DNA from: Azophilus sp965220425
GTDB lineage: Bacteria > Pseudomonadota > Gammaproteobacteria > Pseudomonadales > Azotimanducaceae
Reading direction: 5' to 3'
DNA length: 64,000 bases
NCBI GenBank assembly: GCA_965220425.1
Contig: OZ244830.1
Span: forward strand, 3,472,001-3,536,000
In this document: positions 45,649-53,031 of the stretch, one piece after another
Position numbering within the stretch: position 1 is the stretch's first letter
How the letters are laid out: each line of letters starts with the position of its first letter
Position numbers and translations under genes: made by a program
Notes under the pieces: model-generated
Seen by the model: only the letters and a program-made list of their open reading frames with translations
Database searches by the model: none
What the model was told of the DNA's origin: nothing

Positions 45649-46772
45649 TTGATTCCGACAACCACCTGGGGCTCGTCGCGCTGCTGTTCTCCATCGTGGG
45701 CGTGTGCTGCTGGGCGGAACGCTTTTCCTGGGCGAGCCGGGCCTCCGCCCCGGTTCTGATCATCCTGGTTGCGCTGGTGCTCTCCAACCTCGGGCTGATT
45801 CCGCGCGAGGCGCCGAGCTATTCCTTCGTTTCCGAGTATTTCGTGATGGCGTCCATCCCGTTGCTGCTGTTCAAGGCGGACCTGCGCATGATCATTGCGG
45901 AAACGGGCCGCCTGCTGTTTGCGTTCCTGATCGCTGCCGGGGGTACGGTGCTGGGTGTCGTTACCGCTTTCCTCCTGGTGCCCGTGGGCGACGTGGGCGC
46001 CCAGGCCGCCGCCGTGATCACGGGCGGCTACACGGGAGGCGGCATGAACTTCGTGGCCGTCTCGAAGGTGGTTGGACTGGAGGATCCCACCCGCTTTGCG
46101 GTAGTGCTCGGGGCGGAAGCGAGCGTGGCGCTTTCGTACCTGATGATGCTGTCGCTGATGCCCGCCTTTGCCTGGTTTGCGCGTTGGGATGCATCCACGG
46201 CATCCGCGGACGCGCCCCCCGTCCAGGCGGAACGGCAAACACGTGCCGACGGCCCCGACCTGACCCACATGGGGCTGTCGCTCGGGCTGAGTCTGGCGGT
46301 TTGCGCGGTCGGCGTCGGCCTTGCGGACCTGGCAGGGCAATCGCGTTTCTCGATCCTCGCCATCACCCTCATCGCCATCGCCGTCGCCAATCTGGCTCGC
46401 GGGCAGATGCAGGCGCTGAAAGGAGACTTCACACTCGGGATGCTGCTGCTCTACGTCTTCTTCGGGGTGTTCGGCGCCGGCGTCGACCTGGTCTCCATGC
46501 TGCGCCAGGCGCCGCTGCTCATGCTCTTCGCCCTGGTCATCATCCTGGTGCACGTAGCCGTCGCCTTCGGCCTCGGACGCCTGTTCGGTTTCAGCGCGCG
46601 GGAAGTGGCCATCGCCTCCAATGCCTGTGTGCTCGGGCCGCCCACCGCGGCCGCGCTCGCCGCTCGGTCCGGGTGGCATGAGCTCGTCACCCCCGCAATC
46701 CTGTGCGGGATTTTCGGTTACCTGATCGGCAACTTCCTCGGCGCAGGGGTATTCGAATTGTTGCGCCAATAG
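45642..46772 (+). CDS. DUF819 family membrane protein
   Basis: A 376-residue integral membrane protein with about ten hydrophobic segments. The string VITGGYTGGGMNFVAVSKVVG and later ASNACVLGPPTAAALAA are characteristic of DUF819, a family thought to be transporter-like. Its ATG overlaps the end of the monooxygenase gene by seven bases, so the two are made together; uptake or export of the monooxygenase substrate is a reasonable guess. Confidence 0.85.
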   Translation: MLIDSDNHLGLVALLFSIVGVCCWAERFSWASRASAPVLIILVALVLSNLGLIPREAPSYSFVSEYFVMASIPLLLFKADLRMIIAETGRLLFAFLIAAGGTVLGVVTAFLLVPVGDVGAQAAAVITGGYTGGGMNFVAVSKVVGLEDPTRFAVVLGAEASVALSYLMMLSLMPAFAWFARWDASTASADAPPVQAERQTRADGPDLTHMGLSLGLSLAVCAVGVGLADLAGQSRFSILAITLIAIAVANLARGQMQALKGDFTLGMLLLYVFFGVFGAGVDLVSMLRQAPLLMLFALVIILVHVAVAFGLGRLFGFSAREVAIASNACVLGPPTAAALAARSGWHELVTPAILCGIFGYLIGNFLGAGVFELLRQ

Positions 46773-46891
46773 AGCCTTCCGGGGCTTGAGGATAAGAGCG
46801 GCCTGCCATGCGACGCACGACTGAGGGGCCACCGGCGGCCTGCGTCCTTTTCTTCGACTTCTGCAACGCTCGACCTGGGGCCTGAATCACC

Positions 46892-47260
46892 ATGCATCGT
46901 CGTGATCTGCTGCTCTCCACGCTCACCGGAACGGCCGCCCTGGCTTTCGCGCCCGGCCCCGGCCTCGGCGCCGCGGGCAAGCGCGACTGGGCAGCCCTGG
47001 CCCAGCGGGACCTGAAACCCATACAGGCAAATCTCGACAACGTCTATGCCACCGGCAGCAGCACAATGGCTTTGAGCGACCATCCTTAGGCCACGGAAGC
47101 GGCCCTCTGGGCGCTCGACCGCGGCGGCTCGGCGGCCGATGCGTACATGGCGGCAGCCGTTGCCCAATGCGTACTTGAACCCACCATGACCACCCTGGGC
47201 GGCGGCTTCGGCATGGCTTTCTGGGAGGCGGAAACCGGGCAGCTACGCCAGGGGGGCGCG
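46892..47260 (+). pseudogene. Gamma-glutamyltransferase N-terminal remnant with TAG
   Basis: Starts MHRRDLLLSTLTGTAALAFA, a Tat-like signal. At 47087-47089 a TAG interrupts the frame between ALSDHP and ATEAALWALDRGGSAADAYM, and the same frame continues with CVLEPTMTTLGGGFGMAFWE, the conserved GGT N-terminus. Similarity ends near 47260; the rest of the gene is missing and an inverted piece of a peptidase gene follows. Paralogue of the enzyme at 11521-13350. Confidence 0.82.
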
Positions 47261-47383
47261 GCGCAATCGAGGGTGTCGCCGATCCCCGGCGGCGGGGCCT
47301 GGCGAAGGGCGCTTGAACACGGCTGCCGATGCAATCGTCTCACACGGCCGGGTTCTCTGGGGCGAGGCGACACCTTTGCGCCA

Positions 47384-47881
47384 TTAGTCAGCGGGTATCG
47401 GTGCGGGCCGGCCGGGGCTCGAGTGGGTATCGAGAAAGTATGCCAGCGACGACGAAAACTGTACGGAGTGCTGGCCCTCGCCCTCCGTCAGGCGCTGCAC
47501 CCCATCGCCGTCAAGCGCTACCCGGTACAGGTGCGTATCGTAAACGCGGGGACTCTCCCCGTGGGCCGTGAAGTACACCCAGCCGTCGGCCTGATCGATT
47601 TTCTGCACTTCGAGCACGGGATATCCGCCCCTGGTCAACTGGCGCTCGCGCCGGCCGCCGTTGTCGTAGAGGTACAGGTGGTTCCAGCCGTCCCGGGTCG
47701 ATACCCACACGAACCCGTCGCCGTTCGGCAACGCGGTGAATCCCGTATTGCCGAAGGAGACGTCATCGTGCTGGATCTTGACGAAAGTGTCCGCCGTCTC
47801 GGTGAACAGGGTGCGCACCGACCCGTCCCCGGCATCCGCGGCCATGATGTCCACCGCCTTGAGGCGCCATACCAAGTGACG
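47384..47881 (-). pseudogene. Internal fragment of an S9B peptidase
   Basis: An open frame of 160 residues whose sequence (VRTLFTETADTFVKIQHDDV, NTGFTALPNGDGFVW, DGWNHLYLYDNGG, YFTAHGESPRVYDTHLYRVA) is mostly identical to residues about 330-480 of the peptidase at 38784-41090. It covers only propeller blades: no signal, no catalytic domain. It is a truncated duplicate joined to the GGT remnant. Confidence 0.9.
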
Positions 47882-47940
47882 TCTGGGTCGCAGTAAACCC
47901 CAATTCGAGCGATCGCCTGCGGGTGGAGTCCTGCGTCCGG

Positions 47941-48291
47941 CTATTGAATGAGGCTCTCATAGGGAATTTTCAAATCGTCGTGCAGCCGCCTGATCATGGG
48001 CAACGTCAGTTTCCGCTTTTTGTTCAGTATCTCCGAGACACGTCCGCTGGCGCCGATATAGGGTTCAAGATCCCTGCGCGACAGGCCGTTCTGTTCCATG
48101 AGGAACTTGATCGCCTCGACCGGATCCGATGCCGGCATCGCATAATTTTCCTCTTCGTATTTCTCGACGAGGAGCATGAGCACATCCAGTTCATCGCCCT
48201 TGGGCGTGCCACATTGAGTACCCCACAGTTCCTCGATGCGCTGCAACGCACAATCCAGCTCTCGGTCGTTCTCTATCAGCTTCAGTTTCAT
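47941..48291 (-). CDS. higA: HigA-type antitoxin
   Basis: A 116-residue helix-turn-helix protein: an acidic N-terminal part (DELDVLMLLVEKYEEENYAM), then the XRE fold FLMEQNGLSRRDLEPYIGAS and GRVSEILNKKRKLTLPMIRR. This layout is that of HigA antitoxins that follow their toxin gene. It would bind the two palindromes at 48623-48662. Confidence 0.92.
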   Translation of the reverse strand: MKLKLIENDRELDCALQRIEELWGTQCGTPKGDELDVLMLLVEKYEEENYAMPASDPVEAIKFLMEQNGLSRRDLEPYIGASGRVSEILNKKRKLTLPMIRRLHDDLKIPYESLIQ

Positions 48292-48299
48292 CGCCTGTC

Positions 48300-48605
48300 T
48301 CAGAGGTGCTCGATATCCTCTATCTCGTCATTCTGCCCGTGGGTCCCCACAAAGCGGATCAGCATTCCGTGCCTGGCATAGTCGGTGAGCACGACGATTC
48401 TGTACTTGTTACCGCACAGGTTGAATACGACCCGGTTGTTTTTCAAAACGCTCGCATTGCGAAGGTCCGCCTTGAGTTCGTGCGGCGAATTCCAGCCCGC
48501 TGCGCTACAGAAGTTGTACCACTCCGTCATCTGCCTCCTGGCATCGATATATTGCGGCTTGCTTTCCCAGAACTTCCGCAGCCTTGACTTTGCAATGACC
48601 CGCAT
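48300..48605 (-). CDS. higB: HigB-type toxin (mRNA interferase)
   Basis: A 101-residue toxin: MRVIAKSRLRKFWESKPQYI, VLKNNRVVFNLCGNKYRIVV and MLIRFVGTHGQNDEIED are typical of HigB, a RelE-fold endoribonuclease acting on ribosome-bound mRNA. It precedes higA by eight bases, the reversed gene order characteristic of higBA. Confidence 0.93.
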   Translation of the reverse strand: MRVIAKSRLRKFWESKPQYIDARRQMTEWYNFCSAAGWNSPHELKADLRNASVLKNNRVVFNLCGNKYRIVVLTDYARHGMLIRFVGTHGQNDEIEDIEHL

Positions 48606-48622
48606 CGCGGCACTCTACCACC

Positions 48623-48662
48623 CTCCCAATATGGGAGCAACGGATTTCTCCCAATTTGGGAG
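48623..48662 (-). promoter_or_regulatory. Two tandem operator palindromes for higBA
   Basis: CTCCCAATATGGGAG (48623-48637) and CTCCCAATTTGGGAG (48648-48662) are near-perfect dyads, 25 bases apart centre to centre, directly upstream of the higB start at 48605. The paired arrangement is what an autoregulating HigA dimer or HigBA complex would use. Confidence 0.8.
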
Positions 48663-48751
48663 CGCGGATTGGAGAGTTCCAATTCCAGTACGCGAAAGCG
48701 CAGCCGGAAGCGGGAACCCTGTTATGCCGAGACAGTCGTTTCACCCAAAGG

Positions 48752-49897
48752 CTAACCGCAGACCTCGGCGAATACCTGCAGGAAGTTTTCGCCGAGGATT
48801 CCCCGTACCGCCTCATCGGAGTAACCGCGCGCGACCAGGCCCCGGGTGAAGTTCACGAAGTCGCGCGCATCGTCGTAGCCGACCAGGTTCTGGCGAATCG
48901 TGATGCCGTGTTCCGAGCGGAATCCCAGGGCTTCCGTATTGCGTCCGATGGTCTCTTCCGCGATCCCGTGGCTGAGCATGAAGGGCCAGTCGGTGCCGAT
49001 GCCGACGTGCTCCCAGCCGACGACGCCGACGATGTAGTCGATGTGATCGAGCATGACGTCAACGGTTGCCTTGTCCTCGGGCGGCGCCAGGAAGAAAGGC
49101 ACCGCATAGACACCGATCAGTCCTCCGGTGCCGGCAATGGCTTTCATCTCTTCGTCGGACTTGGCGCGGTCGTGCATGTAGACGCCCTCGGCGCTCGTGT
49201 GGTTGGCAGTGACCGGCGCCTTCGAGAACGCGCAGGCATCGAGGGTCGTCCGTCGGCCGCAGTGTGAGGTGTCGATGATGAGCCCGATGTCGTTCATCTT
49301 CTCGACGACCTCGATGCCGTAGTTGCTCAGGCCGGCGTTGGTACGATCGGTGCAGCCGGCGCCGACAAAATCCTGCCGGTTATAGGTGAGCATTACCGAG
49401 CGGGTGCCCAGTGCCCTGGCCCTGTCGAACTGTTCGAGTTCCCTGGGCAGGCCTTCCAGGCCCGGCTGTGCGAACCCGTAGGTGAGGTAGTCTCCCGCGT
49501 CATGGGCGATGCGGAAATCCGAGGCCGTTCCCGCGAAGTCCATCCAGGGAATGGATCGAACCTGGTCGTTCAGGCGCTCGATCGGTTCGAGAGAACGCTC
49601 GGTCACGCCGCCCATGGCGAAGCTGGCGGCGCTGTGCCCCTTGCAGAAGACCTGCAACGCATCGGACGCCCCCGCCGCAGTCAGCTCATAGGGCAATTCC
49701 ATGCCTTCGAGGAACCGCTGCCAGGCATTCATGTCCGCCGGGAGGCGCTCTTCGACCACGTCGCTCGGCAGCCGGTCGTACAGCGCCGGGCCCCCGGGCC
49801 CCATGCTGCACATGTCGATGCTGATGCTGGTGCGATGTAAATCGGCCGCTCGCTGCTCCTGCTCCGCGCTCAGCCCGAACTCGTAATCTCCGGACAC
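48752..49897 (-). CDS. M19 dipeptidase-like protein with altered metal site
   Basis: A 381-residue protein related to M19 dipeptidases. Two His remain (IIDTSHCGRRT and TANHTSAEG) and an Asp in VGIGTDWPFM. The position of HxD reads SIDMCSMG and that of the bridging Glu reads GFAQPG, so the two ligand groups of the first site are replaced. No signal peptide. A GTG start at 49897 has GAGGAGA upstream. It lies downstream of the sigma gene in a co-directional peptide-use cluster. Confidence 0.82.
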   Translation of the reverse strand: MSGDYEFGLSAEQEQRAADLHRTSISIDMCSMGPGGPALYDRLPSDVVEERLPADMNAWQRFLEGMELPYELTAAGASDALQVFCKGHSAASFAMGGVTERSLEPIERLNDQVRSIPWMDFAGTASDFRIAHDAGDYLTYGFAQPGLEGLPRELEQFDRARALGTRSVMLTYNRQDFVGAGCTDRTNAGLSNYGIEVVEKMNDIGLIIDTSHCGRRTTLDACAFSKAPVTANHTSAEGVYMHDRAKSDEEMKAIAGTGGLIGVYAVPFFLAPPEDKATVDVMLDHIDYIVGVVGWEHVGIGTDWPFMLSHGIAEETIGRNTEALGFRSEHGITIRQNLVGYDDARDFVNFTRGLVARGYSDEAVRGILGENFLQVFAEVCG

Positions 49898-49937
49898 GTC
49901 GATTCTCCTCAGACTGAAGCCGCCGCAATGCCGGCAA

Positions 49938-50477
49938 TCACAGGCGGGATTCCCGCAGTTCGGCCAGGGCGCTCGAGATGTACTTTTCCACCATGCTCAC
50001 CGAGACACCCATCCGCACGGCGATGTCCGCATAGGAGCACCCCTCCACGCGGTGGCACAGGAACGCGCTGGCAGCCTTTTCGCTGACTCGGGCCAGGGCA
50101 CCGTCGAGCCGCTCGAGCTGCTCGATCTGCTCCGTCCAAAGCGACGGATCGTGCTCTTCGCCGTCCTTGAAGTCACCGCCGAAACCGTCGAGGGAATCCA
50201 TCTGGTCGAGCTTGCGCACGGCGCGGCGGCGCCAGCGGTCACGCAGCAGGTTGGCCGCGGCCGAGAACAGGAATCCCCTGCAGTTTGCAGGCGGGGCCCG
50301 GTCCACCTGGCGGATCAGCCGAATGTACAGTTCCTGCAGCATGTCATCGGCCTCGGTCTCGCTGACCGTGCGCTGAAAGAAACTGCGCAACTGGCGGTGA
50401 TAGGTCGTGTAGCTTTCGGCAACATAGTCGTTGCGCCGTGATGGCGCCGCAGAGGCAGCGGTTGCCAGACTATGCAC
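49938..50477 (-). CDS. ECF sigma factor
   Basis: A 179-residue extracytoplasmic-function sigma factor. Region 2 spans SETEADDMLQELYIRLIRQV and RGFLFSAAANLLRDRWRRR; region 4 is RVSEKAASAFLCHRVEGCSY and ADIAVRMGVSVSMVEKYISS, close to FecI-type factors that control TonB receptors. No FecR-like anti-sigma gene is adjacent. I prefer the GTG at 50477, which has AAGGGGAGGG four bases upstream, over a TTG 11 codons earlier. A symmetrical dyad lies 34 bases upstream. It probably controls the adjacent receptor-peptidase island. Confidence 0.9.
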   Translation of the reverse strand: MHSLATAASAAPSRRNDYVAESYTTYHRQLRSFFQRTVSETEADDMLQELYIRLIRQVDRAPPANCRGFLFSAAANLLRDRWRRRAVRKLDQMDSLDGFGGDFKDGEEHDPSLWTEQIEQLERLDGALARVSEKAASAFLCHRVEGCSYADIAVRMGVSVSMVEKYISSALAELRESRL

Positions 50478-50510
50478 AAGGCCCTCCCCTTGAGCTCTGT
50501 CACCGATCAA

Positions 50511-50549
50511 CCATACACTAATGTACGGAAACAGTACAAGGCTGTATGG
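50511..50549 (-). promoter_or_regulatory. Nested symmetrical dyad upstream of the sigma gene
   Basis: CCATACA (50511) and TGTATGG (50543) form outer arms, TGTAC (50522) and GTACA (50534) inner arms, with four bases separating the pairs on both sides and seven in the centre. Such symmetry suggests an operator for a dimeric regulator controlling the sigma gene. Confidence 0.6.
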
Positions 50550-50702
50550 AACAGTTCGCGGAACCGGCTATTCCCCTATGGCCGGTGCCTGCCTCCTGTC
50601 TTCAGAAACTCGATTTTTCTGCCGTGTGCCCGGCCAGTCCGCTGCCCGACGACCATGCTGCGGGCGGTACGGCGGCCGCCCGCAACATGGCTTTCGGCCC
50701 GC

Positions 50703-52922
50703 TCAGAAATCCTTGGCCAGGGACAGACCGACGGCCCTGGGCCGGATGACCGTAAGCAGATAGTTGCCCGTCGACCCGCCCCCCGTTTCGTGCGACGAGC
50801 CGATGAGGCCATCGCTGTTGGTCAGGTTCTTGCCGAACAGCATGAGGGACCAACCGCTCCGGTTGCGTACCCCGACACGAACGTCCAGCGTCGTGTAGGA
50901 AGGCATCGAGGTGCGCAGCACGCCTTCGCTGGGCGCAAAGGTCCCGAAGCGTTTGCCGATGTGCGCCAGCGAGCCGCCGACAAAGGCCGTGTAGCTGTTG
51001 CCGACCGCGAAGTCCTTGTCAACCGACAGGGTGCCGTTGAACTTGGAAGTAAACGGCAGGCGATCGCCCGGCACGCCGTAGAGACCGACCCCGAGGTCCT
51101 CCTTCAACGTGGAGTCGGCGAACGACAGGGTGGCGCTGACCCGTAGCCCGTCGTCGGTTGCGCCGGTAACCATGACGTCCAGGCCCTTGCTTTCCGCCTT
51201 GCCGCCATTGGCAAAGAAGACAAACTCGGTCTCGGGGTCGCGCTGCTGCAATTGGATGTCGGTCCAGTCGATATAGTAGAGCGAAGCATCGATCGTCATG
51301 CGCCGGTCAAGCAGGTCGGCCTTCCAACCGACCTCATAGCTGATCGTGGTGTCGGAGTCGTATTGCGTGGGCGTGCCGAATCCGGCGCCGGGGTTGGGTC
51401 CGCCGGGGCGGTAACCCGTGGCCACGCGGCCGTAGATCATCATGTCGTCGTTGATGCGGAACTTGGGCGATACGACGTAGGTGATCGGGTCTTCCTTCGA
51501 CGTTCCGCTCACCTCGTAGGGAACGGGGAACAGGGGCCCGCCGATCCATTCGTCGAACGTCTGCTTGTTCTCGCTCCAGCGGCCGCCCAGCTCGATTTCG
51601 AACTGTTCGCTGAGTTGACCGGTGACCGAGGCGAAGATCGCCCTTTCCTCCAGGGTGGTCGGAAACAGGTCCGGGAAGTAGTCGTCGCCCCGCTCGCCGG
51701 TCACGAGGTCGGCCGGGTACATGTGCCACGCCGTGTCGGCATCCTCGTCGGTGTAATACACCCCGACCATCCACTCCAGGGGCCCCTCGTGGGTGGATGT
51801 CAGCCGGACTTCCTGGGTGAACTTGTCCTCGTCGGTCGGCTGGTAATTCACGGTCGCCACTTCCGCCGACGTCAGGCCGGTTGCAAGAAACGTGTAGATA
51901 CCGAGCCAGGTCGTCACGTCTTCACGCCGGAACCGGTCGCGATTGGCAAAGGCCGTGATCGAAGCGAGATTGGCCCAGCCGAAATCGATATCGAGCCTGG
52001 CGTCGACCTGCCAGACCTTGCTCCGATAGAGCCCGGTACCGGGAACGTAGGACTGCGTCAGGTCATCGGGCGCGTTCTCGGGATCGGTGGAAAGCACATT
52101 GGTCGATCCGTCCCATTCCGCCTTCTGGTACAGGGCCGAGACGCGCAGCGAAGCATTCGAGGCCGCATGCCAGAGGATCGAGGCCCGCCCGCCGGTGGTG
52201 TCGGCCTGATCGACATTGTTCCTGACGCCTCTGTAGGTGTTGTCGACCACACCGGCATCGCGGCGATGGAAGGCGCTGACGGTGGCGGCGAGCCTGTCTT
52301 CGACCAGGGGGATGTTCATGAACGTCCGGCCGCCGTAGCCGGTGCCGCCGCCGCTGATATCCATCGCTTCCACCGAGAAGCGGCCGCTGAATTCATCGGT
52401 TCTGGGCGCGGCGGTGACGTAGCGAATCAGGCCGCCGAGGCTGGAGGCGCCGTAGAGCGTGCCCTGCGGGCCGCGCAGAACCTCCACCCGTTCCAGGCTG
52501 CTGGGGTCGATGTCGACCGCGTTGAGGCCCGAGTATATGGATGCGGTCAAGCCGATGGGAACGTCGTCCAGCATGGTTGCCACGGTGGGATTGGTGGCGC
52601 CGCCGGTGGTGATGCCGCGCATGGCGAGCACCAGGGCTCCGCCGCTGCCCGCGCTCAACTGCAATCCCGGGACCTGCGCGAAATAATCCTGCAGGCGGAA
52701 AGACTGCTGTTCCTCGAGCATCGAGGAATCCAGCAACGACATGGAAAACGGCACGTCCGACAAGCGTTCTTCGCGCTTGGTGGCGGTGACGATGATCTCC
52801 TCGAGCAATCTCTCGGACTCTTCCTCGGCGAAGGCCGCCGGCGCCAGCGTCAAGGTACTGCACATGACCAGCGGTCCAAGGGCGATTGGGGACAGTAAAC
52901 CGAATAGTCGCATACTCTTCAT
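50703..52922 (-). CDS. TonB-dependent outer-membrane receptor
   Basis: A complete 739-residue receptor. A signal peptide ends in AAFAEEES; LLEEIIVTATKREERLSD holds the TonB-box region; the plug contains LRGPQGTLYGASSLGGLIRY; the barrel ends GLSLAKDF with the terminal Phe needed for assembly. AGGAGG sits nine bases before the ATG. It imports a ligand across the outer membrane using the TonB motor. It lies directly downstream of the S9C peptidase and upstream of the ECF sigma factor, so a peptide or peptide-like ligand is likely. Confidence 0.95.
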   Translation of the reverse strand: MKSMRLFGLLSPIALGPLVMCSTLTLAPAAFAEEESERLLEEIIVTATKREERLSDVPFSMSLLDSSMLEEQQSFRLQDYFAQVPGLQLSAGSGGALVLAMRGITTGGATNPTVATMLDDVPIGLTASIYSGLNAVDIDPSSLERVEVLRGPQGTLYGASSLGGLIRYVTAAPRTDEFSGRFSVEAMDISGGGTGYGGRTFMNIPLVEDRLAATVSAFHRRDAGVVDNTYRGVRNNVDQADTTGGRASILWHAASNASLRVSALYQKAEWDGSTNVLSTDPENAPDDLTQSYVPGTGLYRSKVWQVDARLDIDFGWANLASITAFANRDRFRREDVTTWLGIYTFLATGLTSAEVATVNYQPTDEDKFTQEVRLTSTHEGPLEWMVGVYYTDEDADTAWHMYPADLVTGERGDDYFPDLFPTTLEERAIFASVTGQLSEQFEIELGGRWSENKQTFDEWIGGPLFPVPYEVSGTSKEDPITYVVSPKFRINDDMMIYGRVATGYRPGGPNPGAGFGTPTQYDSDTTISYEVGWKADLLDRRMTIDASLYYIDWTDIQLQQRDPETEFVFFANGGKAESKGLDVMVTGATDDGLRVSATLSFADSTLKEDLGVGLYGVPGDRLPFTSKFNGTLSVDKDFAVGNSYTAFVGGSLAHIGKRFGTFAPSEGVLRTSMPSYTTLDVRVGVRNRSGWSLMLFGKNLTNSDGLIGSSHETGGGSTGNYLLTVIRPRAVGLSLAKDF

Positions 52923-53031
52923 TGCGGTTCCTCCTGAACGCTAATCGGCTACCAGAATCTGGATACTCCTGTTGGGGGCTATGACATACGACGCAGGCAT
53001 TCGCTTTTGCCCCAATATATAGTCTCAACCT

